This document shows, one piece after another, positions 39,300 through 47,627 of a stretch of 64,000 nt of DNA. This stretch comes from Saccharopolyspora gregorii (GTDB lineage Bacteria; Actinomycetota; Actinomycetes; Mycobacteriales; Pseudonocardiaceae), in NCBI RefSeq assembly GCF_024734405.1, contig NZ_CP059556.1, positions 5,084,001 through 5,148,000 of the forward strand. Direction: 5' to 3'. How positions within the stretch are numbered: position 1 is the stretch's first letter; every line of letters starts with the position of its first letter. The notes beneath the pieces were generated by a model. The model was not told the DNA's origin and did not search any database. It saw only the letters and a list, made by a program, of their open reading frames with translations. Position numbers and translations under genes: made by a program.

Positions 39300-40661
39300 G
39301 TGCCCCTCGCCCGGTCGGCCGGTGCCGCCGCGGCCAGCCTCGCGTTGCTGGGCCTGCTGGCCGGACCCGGCCCCGCCGCCACCGCGGAACCGGACCCGTC
39401 CTGCACCGCGGGCGGTCCCGCGCTGCGCTACGTCGTGCTGTTCGACCCCGGTCTGCCCCGCGCCACCGCGGAATCCGAGGCAGCGGGTCAGTGCGGGTCG
39501 ACGGCGGCGTACTACCCGGAGATCGGCGTGGCCGTCGTGGACTCGGCCGAACCGGACTTCACCGGGCGGATGGGGCGGGACCGCGCCTACAGCGCCGAGC
39601 GGCAGGTCCTCGCGGACCGCGTCGAGGCGGAGCGCGGCGAGCAGGCAGCGGGTGCGGGCACCGCCCCGGACCAGCAGTGGAACCTGCGCGCGATCCACGC
39701 CGCGGACGCGCACGCCACGACCCGCGGCGCGGGCGCGCTCGTCGGGGTGCTCGACTCCGGCGTCGACGCCGCGCACCCGGAGCTGGCGGCCGCGCTGGAC
39801 GTGCGGCGGTCCGCGAACTGCCTCACCCCGGAGGACCCGGAGCTCGACGCCCCGCCGGAGGGCGACGCGCACGGCACCCACGTGGCGGGCATCATCGCCG
39901 CCGCGGACGACGGCGCGGGCGTCACCGGCGTCGCCCCCGAGGCCCGGCTGGCGTCGATCCGGGTGGTCAACGCGGACGGGTACGTGCACCCGGAGGCCGC
40001 GGTGTGCGGGTTCGTGTGGGCCGCCGAGCACGGCGTGGACGTGGTGAACAGCAGCTTCCTGGTGGAGTCCGCGCAGCTGGGCTGCACCCGAGCCGGATCC
40101 CCGGTGCCGCGGGAGGCGGTGCGCCGGGCGGTGCGCTACGCGACCGAGCGGGACGTGCTCACCGTCGCGGCCGTCGGCAACGAGAGGGCCGACCTGACCG
40201 CGGTGCCGCCGGAGCGCGAACCGGTGTGCGATGCGGTGCCGACCGAGCTGGACGGGGTGGTGTCGGTGGCCGCGGTCGGTCCCGACGAGGTGAAGTCCGG
40301 TTACAGCTCGTACGGGCTCGGCGCGGTGGACGTGGCGGCGCCGGGCGGCGAGCAGCGCGACGAGCAGTGCGTGCGCTCGACGGCGCCCGGCGGGGACTAC
40401 CGCTCGACCTGCGGCACCTCGATGGCGGCGCCGCACGTGGCGGGCGTGGCGGCGCTGCTGGCGTCCCGCGATCCGGACGCGGGCGCCGCCGAGCTGGGCC
40501 GCAGGCTGCTGGAGACGGCGCGGCCGCTGCCGTGCCCTGCGGACTACGACCTCGACGCGGACGGCGCGCAGGACGCGCTGTGCCGCGGCTACGCCACCTA
40601 CAACGGCTTCTACGGCCATGGCCTCGTCGACGCCCGGGCTGCCCTCGCTCCGCCGGGCTGA
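39300..40661 (+). CDS. Secreted S8 (subtilisin-like) serine protease
   Basis: The 453-residue protein has a signal peptide (M-P-L-A-R-S followed by a hydrophobic core, cleavage likely after A-T-A near residue 29) and a short pro-region. The subtilase triad follows: D in V-L-D-S-G-V-D (about 152), H in H-G-T-H-V-A-G-I (about 193) and S in G-T-S-M-A-A-P-H (about 374). No C-terminal membrane anchor is visible, so it is a released protease and not a mycosin. Several cysteines suggest disulfides. The GTG has GGGAGG 6 nt upstream. It interrupts the TIGR03960-TIGR03936 gene pair. Confidence 0.92.
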   Translation: MPLARSAGAAAASLALLGLLAGPGPAATAEPDPSCTAGGPALRYVVLFDPGLPRATAESEAAGQCGSTAAYYPEIGVAVVDSAEPDFTGRMGRDRAYSAERQVLADRVEAERGEQAAGAGTAPDQQWNLRAIHAADAHATTRGAGALVGVLDSGVDAAHPELAAALDVRRSANCLTPEDPELDAPPEGDAHGTHVAGIIAAADDGAGVTGVAPEARLASIRVVNADGYVHPEAAVCGFVWAAEHGVDVVNSSFLVESAQLGCTRAGSPVPREAVRRAVRYATERDVLTVAAVGNERADLTAVPPEREPVCDAVPTELDGVVSVAAVGPDEVKSGYSSYGLGAVDVAAPGGEQRDEQCVRSTAPGGDYRSTCGTSMAAPHVAGVAALLASRDPDAGAAELGRRLLETARPLPCPADYDLDADGAQDALCRGYATYNGFYGHGLVDARAALAPPG

Positions 40662-40676
40662 CACCCGAGCGGCCGG

Positions 40677-42635
40677 TCAGCCGAACGCGGGGTTGCTGAC
40701 CGGGGAGCCCTTGCCGACCGGGCTGATCGGCAGCAGCGCGCGCCCCGACGGTCCGATCTCGATGTCGGTGCCCATCGTCGGGCACACCCCGCAGTCGAAG
40801 CACGGCGTCCACCGGCAGTCGTCCTGCTCCCGGGCGTCGAGCGCGTCCTGCCAGTCGGCCCAGAGCCATTCCTTGTCCAGCCCGGAGTCCAGGTGGTCCC
40901 AGGGCAGGATCTCCTGCTCCCCGCGTTCCCGGGTGGTGTACCAGGCGACGTCGACGCCGAACCGCGCGAGCTCCTCGGCGGCGCAGTCCACCCAGCGCTG
41001 GTAGGAGAAGTGCTCGTTCCACCCGTCGAACCGGCCGCCCTCGCGCCACACCCGCTCGATGACGGTGCCGAGCCTGCGGTCGCCGCGGGACAGCAGCCCT
41101 TCGACCAGCGAGGGCTTGCCGTCGTGGTAGCGCATGCCGATGTTGCGCCCGAGGGAGCGGTCCGAGTTGACGGCGTGGCGGAGCTTGCGCAGCCGCTCGT
41201 CCACGGTGTCCGGATCGCACTGCGCGGCCCACTGGAACGGGGTGTGCGGTTTCGGCACGAACCCGCCGATGGAGATGGTGCAGCGGATGTCCTTGCGCCC
41301 GCTGACCTGCCGTCCGGCGCGGATGACCTCCTTGGCCATCTCGGCGATCTGCAGGACGTCCTCGTCCTCCTCGGTGGGCAGGCCGCACATGAAGTAGAGC
41401 TTGACCTGCCGCCAGCCGTTGGCGAACGCGGCGGACACGGTCCGGATGAGGTCCTCTTCGGACACCATCTTGTTGATGACGCGGCGGATGCGTTCGCTGC
41501 CGCCTTCGGGCGCGAAGGTGAGCCCGGAGCGGCGGCCGTTGCGGGACAGCTCGTTGGCGAGGTCCACGTTGAACGCGTCGACGCGGGTGGACGGCAGCGA
41601 CAGGCTGGTGTTGGAACCCTCGTAGCGGTCGGCGAGGCCCTTGGTGACCTCGGCGATCTCGGAGTGGTCGGCGGAGCTCAGCGACAGCAGCCCGACCTCC
41701 TCGAACCCGGTCGCTTCCAGGCCCTTCTGCACCATCTCACCGATGCCCTCGGGCGAGCGCTCCCGCACCGGCCGGGTGATCATCCCGGCCTGGCAGAACC
41801 GGCAGCCGCGGGTGCAGCCGCGGAAGATCTCCACGCTCATCCGCTCGTGGACGCTCTCGGCGAGCGGCACCAGCGGCTGCTTCGGGTACGGCCACTCGTC
41901 GAGTTCCATGGTGGTGCGCTTGAACACCCGGTAGGGCACGCGCTCGTGGTTCGGCACGACCTCGGCGATGGTGCCGTCCTCGGCGTAACGCACGTCGTAG
42001 AACTTCGGCACGTACACGCCACCGCTCTCGGCGAGCCGCAGCAGCAGCTCGTCGCGCCCGCCGGGGCGCCCCTCGTCCTTCCAGCGCCGGATCGCGGCGG
42101 TGATCTCCAGGACGGATTCCTCGCCGTCCCCGAGCACGGCCGCGTCGAGGAAGTCGGCGACCGGTTCCGGGTTGAACGCGGCGTGCCCGCCCGCGAGCAC
42201 CACGGGGTGCTCCTCGGTGCGGTCGACGGCGTGCAGCGGGATGCCCGCGAGGTCCAGCGCGCTGAGCAGGTTCGTGTAGCCGAGTTCGGTGGCGAAGCTG
42301 ACTCCGAGCACGTCGAAGGCGCCGACCGGGCGGTGCGCGTCCACGGTGAACTGCGGGATGCCGTGCTCCCGCATGAGCTCCTCCAGGTCCGGCCACACCG
42401 AGTAGGTGCGCTCGGCGAGCACGTCGGAGAGCTCGTTGAGGATCTCGTAGAGGATCATGACGCCCTGGTTGGGCAGCCCGACCTCGTAGGCGTCGGGGTA
42501 CATCAACGCCCACCGCACGGTGGTCGCGTCCCACTCCTTGACGGTCGCGTTGAGCTCCCCGCCCACGTACTGCACGGGTTTGGAGACGCGGGGCAGCAGC
42601 GGCTCCAGGCGGTCGAACACGGACTCCACACTCAC
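40677..42635 (-). CDS. TIGR03960 family B12-binding-like radical SAM protein
   Basis: The 652-residue protein has an N-terminal B12-binding-like region, the radical SAM cluster C-T-R-G-C-R-F-C (CxxxCxxC) in its middle and a C-terminal cysteine-containing end (W-T-P-C-F-D-C-G-V-C). This matches TIGR03960, which pairs with the DUF2344 protein. The reaction is unknown; synteny with rne and ribosomal genes suggests modification of RNA or ribosome components. The GTG at 42635 opens M-S-V-E-S-V-F-D-R-L. Regulation is not apparent. Confidence 0.88.
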   Translation of the reverse strand: MSVESVFDRLEPLLPRVSKPVQYVGGELNATVKEWDATTVRWALMYPDAYEVGLPNQGVMILYEILNELSDVLAERTYSVWPDLEELMREHGIPQFTVDAHRPVGAFDVLGVSFATELGYTNLLSALDLAGIPLHAVDRTEEHPVVLAGGHAAFNPEPVADFLDAAVLGDGEESVLEITAAIRRWKDEGRPGGRDELLLRLAESGGVYVPKFYDVRYAEDGTIAEVVPNHERVPYRVFKRTTMELDEWPYPKQPLVPLAESVHERMSVEIFRGCTRGCRFCQAGMITRPVRERSPEGIGEMVQKGLEATGFEEVGLLSLSSADHSEIAEVTKGLADRYEGSNTSLSLPSTRVDAFNVDLANELSRNGRRSGLTFAPEGGSERIRRVINKMVSEEDLIRTVSAAFANGWRQVKLYFMCGLPTEEDEDVLQIAEMAKEVIRAGRQVSGRKDIRCTISIGGFVPKPHTPFQWAAQCDPDTVDERLRKLRHAVNSDRSLGRNIGMRYHDGKPSLVEGLLSRGDRRLGTVIERVWREGGRFDGWNEHFSYQRWVDCAAEELARFGVDVAWYTTRERGEQEILPWDHLDSGLDKEWLWADWQDALDAREQDDCRWTPCFDCGVCPTMGTDIEIGPSGRALLPISPVGKGSPVSNPAFG

Positions 42636-42682
42636 ACCGGCCAGGGTAGTGGCCGGGGTCGCAGCAGGTCCGGGGGCGGTGG

Positions 42683-42715
42683 GCGCGGCCCCGATCAGCA
42701 GGTCCGGGGCCGCGC
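42683..42715 (-). terminator. Hairpin 1 after ndk
   Basis: GCGCGGCCCCG (42683-42693) pairs perfectly with CGGGGCCGCGC (42705-42715), an 11-bp stem with an 11-nt loop. Confidence 0.5.
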
Positions 42716-42734
42716 CGCGGTCCGGTCCCGGCGG

Positions 42735-42758
42735 CGGTCCGGCCGGGTGGCCGGACCG
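42735..42758 (-). terminator. Hairpin 2 after ndk
   Basis: CGGTCCGGCC (42735-42744) pairs perfectly with GGCCGGACCG (42749-42758) around GGGT, about 35 nt past the ndk stop. Two consecutive hairpins suggest factor-assisted termination. Confidence 0.5.
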
Positions 42759-42794
42759 GGCCGGAGACCGTCCGGGTTCAGCGGCGTCCCGGTC

Positions 42795-43205
42795 TCAGAG
42801 GCTGGGGAACCAGAGCTTGATCTCGCGCTCGGCGGACTCCGGCGAGTCGGAGCCGTGCACCAGGTTGTACTGCACCTCCAGGCCGAAGTCGCCGCGGATG
42901 CTGCCCGGGGCGGCCTTCTCGACCGGGTCGGTGCCACCGGCGAGCTGGCGGAACGCCGAGATGGCACGGGGGCCCTCGACGACGGCGGCCAGCACCTGGC
43001 CGGAGGTGATGAACTCCAGCAGGGAGCCGAAGAACGGCTTGCCGTCGTGCTCGGCGTAGTGCTGCTTGGCGAGGTCCTCGTCGACCTGGCGCAGTTCCAG
43101 CGCGACCAGCTTGAGGCCCTTGCGCTCGATCCGGCCGATGACCTCACCGACCAGGCCGCGCTCGACCCCGTCGGGCTTGACCAGGACCAGGGTGCGCTCG
43201 CTCAC
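42795..43205 (-). CDS. ndk: Nucleoside diphosphate kinase
   Basis: Ndk transfers the gamma phosphate between nucleoside triphosphates and diphosphates. The 136-residue protein has the active-site histidine in N-L-V-H-G-S-D-S (His117) and the usual start [12 protein letters not shown]. The GTG at 43205 has GAAGGAGAG before it. It lies in the conserved valS-folC-DUF4233-ndk neighbourhood, here loosened by inserted VapBC and dehydrogenase genes. Confidence 0.98.
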   Translation of the reverse strand: MSERTLVLVKPDGVERGLVGEVIGRIERKGLKLVALELRQVDEDLAKQHYAEHDGKPFFGSLLEFITSGQVLAAVVEGPRAISAFRQLAGGTDPVEKAAPGSIRGDFGLEVQYNLVHGSDSPESAEREIKLWFPSL

Positions 43206-43443
43206 GTTGCTCTCCTTCGGGTGGGCGGCGCGGGTTCTCCGCGCCCGTGTTGCGGAAAAGGGTATCGGCGCAGGTGGCGCGGCCTCCCCCGGGGCGACCG
43301 GGCACCGCTGACCTCGGCCCCGGTGATCATCGGCCGCGAGTGGCCCGCGCCCGCCGGTGTACCCGGGTCCGGCGTCGGCCCGGCGACCTGCGGACGACGA
43401 GCGGCCGGACCTCCGGTCCCTGGTGTCCCCGGAGATCGCGGGC

Positions 43444-43449
43444 TAGATT
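43444..43449 (+). promoter_or_regulatory. Candidate -10 of the alcohol dehydrogenase
   Basis: TAGATT with a weak TGGTGT 17 nt upstream (43421-43426). The leader of about 40 nt includes the CGAGGAGGTC ribosome site. Confidence 0.4.
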
Positions 43450-43493
43450 CGCCCCCGGCCGTACCGACCGGCCGGTCCGACGAGGAGGTCCGG

Positions 43494-44594
43494 ATGCGAG
43501 CAGCCGTGCACACCGCCGTGAACGAGCCGATGACCATCGAGGAGATCGCCGACCCGCACCCGAAGGCCGGGGAGGTCGCGATCGACGTGCTCTCCTGCGG
43601 CGCCTGCCACTCGGACCTGCACGTGCTCAAGGGGGAGCTGCCGTTCCCGACGCCGGCCGTGCTGGGACACGAGGTGGCCGGTGTCGTCTCCGAGGTCGGG
43701 CCGGGCGTGACCGGGGTGCGGGTGGGCGACCGAGTGGTCACCAGCTTCATCATGCCGTGCGGCCGGTGCGCGCAGTGCACGCGCGGGAACTCCGAGATCT
43801 GCCTGGAGTTCTTCGCGCACAACCGGGCGAAGGGCCTGCTCTACGACGGCCAGACCCGGCTGTTCCGGCCCGGTGGCGAGCCGGTGTGGATGTACTCGAT
43901 GGGCGGGCTGGCCGAGCGGTCGGTGACGCCGGTGACCTCGGTCTACCAAGTGCCGGACGAGGTGGAGCTGGCGGACGTGGCCTCGGTGGGCTGCTCGACG
44001 ATGACCGCCTACGGGGCGCTGCGACACGCCGCGGACGTGCGGGTCGGCGATGCGGTGGCGGTGGTCGCCGCGGGCGGGGTGGGCAGTTCGCTGATCCAGC
44101 TGGCCGCGCTGTTCGGGGCGTCGACGATCGTGGCGGTGGACATCTCCGCGGACAAGCTGGACGCGGCGAGCGCGCTGGGCGCCACGCACGTGGTGAACTC
44201 GGCGGAGGTGGACGCGCCGGAGGCGATCCGGGAACTCACCGGCGGTCGCGGCGTGGACGTGGCCTTCGAGGCGCTGGGCAGCCCGGCGACGTTCGGCGTG
44301 GCCCGCGATTCCGTGGTGGAGGGCGGTCAGGTCGTGGTGGTCGGCATCGCCCCGAAGGGCAGCGTCGGCGAGTTCGACCTGGCGACCATCGCGCGGCGGA
44401 AGCTGCAGATCAAGGGCTCGTACGGCGCGAAACCCCAGCGGGACATGCCGGTGCTGCTGGACCTGGTGGCGCGCGGGCGGCTGCGGCCGCAGGACACCGT
44501 GAGCCGCCGGTTCGCCTTCGACGAGGTGCAGGACGCCTACGACGCGCTGAACCGCCGCGAGATCCGCGGCCGGGCGGTCATCGACATCGCCTGA
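43494..44594 (+). CDS. Zinc-dependent (MDR) alcohol dehydrogenase
   Basis: This 366-residue NAD(P)-dependent oxidoreductase has the catalytic zinc ligands C35 (C-G-A-C-H-S-D) and H59 (G-H-E), and the structural zinc cysteines C89, C92, C95 and C103. The Rossmann motif A-A-G-G-V-G-S-S follows. It oxidises an alcohol or reduces an aldehyde; the substrate is not evident. The ATG at 43494 has AGGAGG. It is monocistronic on the plus strand between ndk and vapC, part of the accessory set. Confidence 0.93.
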   Translation: MRAAVHTAVNEPMTIEEIADPHPKAGEVAIDVLSCGACHSDLHVLKGELPFPTPAVLGHEVAGVVSEVGPGVTGVRVGDRVVTSFIMPCGRCAQCTRGNSEICLEFFAHNRAKGLLYDGQTRLFRPGGEPVWMYSMGGLAERSVTPVTSVYQVPDEVELADVASVGCSTMTAYGALRHAADVRVGDAVAVVAAGGVGSSLIQLAALFGASTIVAVDISADKLDAASALGATHVVNSAEVDAPEAIRELTGGRGVDVAFEALGSPATFGVARDSVVEGGQVVVVGIAPKGSVGEFDLATIARRKLQIKGSYGAKPQRDMPVLLDLVARGRLRPQDTVSRRFAFDEVQDAYDALNRREIRGRAVIDIA

Positions 44595-44598
44595 GCCC

Positions 44599-44657
44599 CC
44601 GGGCGCCCTGAACACCCGGACGCCCCTGAACACCCGGGCGCCACTGAATCCCCGGAC
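44599..44657. repeat. About three and a half 17-18-bp tandem units
   Basis: Variants of CCGG(G/A)CGCCCCTGAACAC start at 44599, 44616, 44634 and 44652, just behind the dehydrogenase stop. They end at the stop of the small minus-strand gene. Confidence 0.85.
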
Positions 44658-44659
44658 GC

Positions 44660-44818
44660 TCAGCGCCGCCGGTCGGTGTCCAGGCATTCCACCAGCGCGG
44701 CGTCGTCGTTGACGACGATGCCGGGCCGGGGTTCGGCGAGCTCGCCGGGCGGGAACGGGAAGCTGCGGGTGCGCAGCGGCGGCTGCCGGTCCTGCGCGCG
44801 GTCCTTGTTGATCTCCAT
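44660..44818 (-). CDS. Possible small protein, 52 residues, unrecognised
   Basis: I do not recognise this product. It begins M-E-I-N-K-D-R-A-Q-D-R, has R-S-F-P-F-P-P-G-E-L-A and ends V-E-C-L-D-T-D-R-R-R, so it is charged and has one cysteine. The only support is a -10-like TATCCA 6 nt before the ATG (leaderless layout) and codon usage with G/C at third positions. It overlaps no other gene and converges with the dehydrogenase. It could be a peptide precursor or a chance frame. Confidence 0.35.
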   Translation of the reverse strand: MEINKDRAQDRQPPLRTRSFPFPPGELAEPRPGIVVNDDAALVECLDTDRRR

Positions 44819-44903
44819 GTGCCATGGATACCGATGATCAACACCGGCGTCGAGGCCACGATCAGGTGCCGTCGCCGAGCGGCCCCGCGTTCCGCAGCAG
44901 CTC

Positions 44904-45332
44904 CTAGTCCAGCGGATGGCGCCAGCGCAGGCCCGGGTACCGCGCGAAGCCCCGATCGGCCGTGATCCACTCCGCGCCGTGCTCGATCGCGATGGCGGCG
45001 AGGTAGGCGTCGGGGATGTGGTTCGCCTTCGCCTCGGTCTTCCGGCACAACTCGGCGAAGATCCCCCAGTGGGCCGCTCCCGGTTCGATCTTGGCCACGT
45101 TCCCCGCGTGCGCGAGTTCGTCGGCGAGGTCGGCGGCCGTGTGCGTGAGCAGGGGCTCCCGGAGGATCTTCCGGTTGGTCATGATGCGCATGAACCCGCT
45201 CAGGACGAGCGAGGGCAGACCGACGAGCTGGGGACCCGAGAGCGCCTCGCCGAGCCAGTCCGCGTACTCGGGCTGCCGTGGATCATCCAGGTTGTACGCG
45301 GACACCAGGATGTTGACGTCGCAGGCGATCAT
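44904..45332 (-). CDS. vapC: VapC-type PIN-domain ribonuclease toxin
   Basis: VapC toxins cut tRNA or rRNA in a metal-dependent way. The 142-residue protein has PIN-domain acidic residues D5 (A-C-D-V-N), D108 (I-P-D-A-Y-L-A-A-I-A) and D126 (T-A-D-R-G-F); the second conserved acidic position around residue 46 reads S-G-F-M-R, as in the VapC branch that uses L-G-F-L-R. Its ATG overlaps the vapB stop by ATGA, the classic coupled antitoxin-toxin order. The pair has been inserted between the core genes DUF4233 and ndk. Confidence 0.88.
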   Translation of the reverse strand: MIACDVNILVSAYNLDDPRQPEYADWLGEALSGPQLVGLPSLVLSGFMRIMTNRKILREPLLTHTAADLADELAHAGNVAKIEPGAAHWGIFAELCRKTEAKANHIPDAYLAAIAIEHGAEWITADRGFARYPGLRWRHPLD

Positions 45333-45574
45333 TCGCGCTCCATGAGGTCGTGCAGCGCTGCGCTGTCGGTGATGTCGACCCCCGGCTGATAACCGCCCGT
45401 GCGCACGGCTCGCACCGTGAACGGCGCCGATCGTTGGCGCATCTTGGCGAGGCGCTCCCGGACGCTGTCCTGGATGAACTCGCTGACGGTCATGTGGTTC
45501 TGGAGCGATTGACGCTTGACCTCGTTCAACAGGTCGGCGTCAACGGTGATCGTGGTTCTCGTGCTGTGCGTCAT
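45329..45574 (-). CDS. vapB: VapB-type antitoxin (ribbon-helix-helix)
   Basis: The 81-residue protein starts R-T-T-I-T-V-D-A-D-L-L, a ribbon-helix-helix DNA-binding arm. The helix M-T-V-S-E-F-I-Q-D-S-V follows and then a C-terminal toxin-binding tail. It should bind the operator palindrome upstream and neutralise VapC. The ATG at 45574 lies 7 nt after TACACT without a ribosome site, so the antitoxin is probably translated from a leaderless mRNA while VapC uses coupling. Confidence 0.88.
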   Translation of the reverse strand: MTHSTRTTITVDADLLNEVKRQSLQNHMTVSEFIQDSVRERLAKMRQRSAPFTVRAVRTGGYQPGVDITDSAALHDLMERE

Positions 45575-45581
45575 GCACTGA

Positions 45582-45607
45582 AGTGTACGAGTTCCGCATC
45601 ATGATGC
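45582..45607 (-). promoter_or_regulatory. vapBC promoter and operator palindrome
   Basis: TACACT (45587-45582) is the -10. Directly upstream the perfect palindrome GCATCATGATGC (45596-45607) lies where a -35/-10 spacer would be, the expected place for VapB autorepression. Confidence 0.6.
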
Positions 45608-45630
45608 ACCACGACCCGATCAGGCGGTGA

Positions 45631-46068
45631 TCACTGCTCCGGCGGATACCCCTCGGGGTGTCCGAGCTGGTCGTACAGCCGGCCTTCGCGCATCCGCTTC
45701 GCCACGTCGTGGCGCAGGTACAGCATGTAGCCCCACACGGCCGCGAACAGCAGCCCCATGATCCCGACGGCCGGGTGCACCAGGTAGCAGGCGACCATCG
45801 CGACCTGCAGCACCAGCGCGAACGGCAGCCCCCACGGCTTCCGCTGGGTGAACCCGGCGATGAGCATGAGCACGGTCAGCACCGCGACGGCGGAGAACCC
45901 GATGCCGGTGACGCCGCCGCCGAACTGCCACACGACGGGAAGCGCGAGCCCGAAGGTGAGGAACTCCATCACCAGCGTGCCCGCCATGACGCCGCGCAGG
46001 CCCTTCCACGGGTCGCGCACGCCGTCCGGCGCGGTGGGCAGGGACAGGAACGATCCGGATTCGGTCAC
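45631..46068 (-). CDS. DUF4233 membrane protein
   Basis: This 145-residue protein has four hydrophobic segments and a polar ends pattern (W-K-G-L-R-G-V-M-A-G-T-L at the start of helix one). It is the DUF4233 protein that sits behind folC in nearly all mycolata and pseudonocardias. The GTG start overlaps the folC stop by GTGA. The role is unknown. Confidence 0.9.
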   Translation of the reverse strand: MTESGSFLSLPTAPDGVRDPWKGLRGVMAGTLVMEFLTFGLALPVVWQFGGGVTGIGFSAVAVLTVLMLIAGFTQRKPWGLPFALVLQVAMVACYLVHPAVGIMGLLFAAVWGYMLYLRHDVAKRMREGRLYDQLGHPEGYPPEQ

Positions 46069-47441
46069 AACGGCTCCTTGCCGAACAGGGCGCGCCCCTC
46101 ACCGGCGGTCACCACGGACCCGGTGATCACCACGCCGCCGCCGGAGACGGTGTCGGAGTCCCCGGTGGTCTCCTCCGCCATCTGGATGGCGGTCTCCACG
46201 GCGTCGTCCAGGCGGGGCTCCACGACGATGCGTTCCGCGCCGAAGATGTCCTTGGCCAGGGCGGCGAGCTCGTCGGGGTCCATCGCCCGCGGCGAGGAGT
46301 TCTTGGTGAGCACGACCTCTTCCACGACGGGTTCGAGTTCCCGCAGCAGCCCGCGCACGTCCTTGTCGGACAGCACGCCGATCACGGCGACGAGGCGGCG
46401 GAAGGAGAACTCGGAGCTGAGCGCGTCGGCAAGGGCGCGGGCGCCGTGCGGGTTGTGCGCGGCGTCGACGAGCACGGCCGGGGCGGCGCGGACCCGCTCC
46501 AGGCGGCCGGGGGTGATGACCGCGGCGAAAGCCTCCTGCACGGCTTCCGGGTCGAGCTTCTGCTCGGCCCCGGCGCCGAAGAAGGCTTCGACCGCCGCGA
46601 GCGCGAGGGCGGCGTTGCGCGCCTGGTGCTCGCCGTGCAGCGGCAGGAAGATCTCGTCGTAGGTGCCGCCGAGGCCCTGCAGCTTCAGCATCTGGCCGCC
46701 GACGGCCACGGTCCGGGACAGCACGCCGAACTCGTTGCCCTCGCGGGCGACGGTGGCGCCGACCTCGGCGACGCGCTCCAGGATCGGGGTCTGCACCTCG
46801 GCGGTCTGCGCGGCGAGCACCACGATCGAGTCCGGCTTGATGATCCCGGACTTCTCCCGGGCGATGCCCGCGAGGTCGGTGCCGAGGTAGTCGGCGTGGT
46901 CCAGCGCGATCGGGCAGAGCACCGCGATGTGCGCGTCGGCGACGTTGGTGGCGTCCCACCCGCCTCCGAGGCCCACTTCCAGCACGGCGGCCTCGACGGG
47001 CGCGTCGGCGAAGGCGGCGAAGGCCATGCCGGTCAGCACCTCGAACTTCGACATCTTCACGTCGTGGTGCGAGTCCACGATGGACACGTACGGCGCGATG
47101 TCGCGGTAGGCCTCGACGTAGGCCTCCGGGGTGATCGGCTTGTTGTCGATGCTGATGCGCTCGGTGGCCAGTTGCAGGTGCGGGCTGGTGTAGCGGCCCG
47201 TGCGCAAGCCGATGCGGGTCAGCAGCGAGTCCACCATCCGCGAGACCGAGGACTTCCCGTTGGTCCCGCCGATGTGCACCACCTGGTAGCTGCGCTGCGG
47301 CTCGGCCAGCAGGTCGGTGAGCGCCCGGATCCGGTCCAGCGACGGCTCGATCTTCGTTTCCGGCCAGCGCTCGTTGAGCTCGGCCTCCACCACGCGCAGC
47401 TCGTGCAGCGCACCGGACTCGGTGCCGGACAACTGGCACAC
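46065..47441 (-). CDS. folC: Folylpolyglutamate synthase / dihydrofolate synthase
   Basis: FolC adds glutamate to dihydropteroate and to reduced folates. The 458-residue ligase has the ATP loop G-G-T-N-G-K-S-S (58-65), the H-A-D-Y-L-G segment and the C-terminal D-A-A-H-N-P-H-G-A motif of the Mur ligase superfamily. The GTG at 47441 is the best start; in-frame codons upstream do not resemble the family. It couples to DUF4233 downstream. The usual upstream neighbour valS is 1.5 kb away, past inserted TA and DUF397 genes. Confidence 0.95.
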   Translation of the reverse strand: MCQLSGTESGALHELRVVEAELNERWPETKIEPSLDRIRALTDLLAEPQRSYQVVHIGGTNGKSSVSRMVDSLLTRIGLRTGRYTSPHLQLATERISIDNKPITPEAYVEAYRDIAPYVSIVDSHHDVKMSKFEVLTGMAFAAFADAPVEAAVLEVGLGGGWDATNVADAHIAVLCPIALDHADYLGTDLAGIAREKSGIIKPDSIVVLAAQTAEVQTPILERVAEVGATVAREGNEFGVLSRTVAVGGQMLKLQGLGGTYDEIFLPLHGEHQARNAALALAAVEAFFGAGAEQKLDPEAVQEAFAAVITPGRLERVRAAPAVLVDAAHNPHGARALADALSSEFSFRRLVAVIGVLSDKDVRGLLRELEPVVEEVVLTKNSSPRAMDPDELAALAKDIFGAERIVVEPRLDDAVETAIQMAEETTGDSDTVSGGGVVITGSVVTAGEGRALFGKEPL

Positions 47442-47557
47442 TCCCCTACCCCGACGACAAACGTCCAGCTCAAGTCTACGTCGGTAGGTGCACGCACCCG
47501 GCCTGCGCCCCCAGGGCAGCCGGGCACCAACCGCAGCGAGCACACCAAGATCCCACT

Positions 47558-47601
47558 AATGACCCGTACGGATGATTCAAATCATGAGTCATTGCACGGG
47601 T
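47558..47601 (+). promoter_or_regulatory. Nested inverted repeats, probable operator of the MazEF-like pair
   Basis: Three symmetric sets overlap: AATGAC (47558-47563) with GTCATT (47588-47593), ACCCGT (47562-47567) with ACGGGT (47596-47601), and the central ATGATT-CA-AATCAT (47572-47585). The AT-rich sequence stands out in this GC-rich window and ends 27 nt before the antitoxin ATG. Confidence 0.6.
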
Positions 47602-47627
47602 CGTTTCAGGCATGCAACATGGGAGTC

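Noticed and set aside
42683-42717. A 17-bp exact match (GGTCCGGGGCCGCGCCG) shared with 3265-3281
   Set aside because: It is low-complexity GC sequence inside hairpin-forming gaps; a match of this size by chance is plausible in a 70%-plus GC window.
42636-42794. Hairpin-rich gap as a possible tRNA or small RNA
   Set aside because: The stems do not form a cloverleaf, there is no T-loop GTTCRANNC box, and the location right after ndk fits terminators.
43247-44611. A frame shifted by one relative to the alcohol dehydrogenase
   Set aside because: It has no zinc or Rossmann motifs and mirrors the dehydrogenase out of phase.
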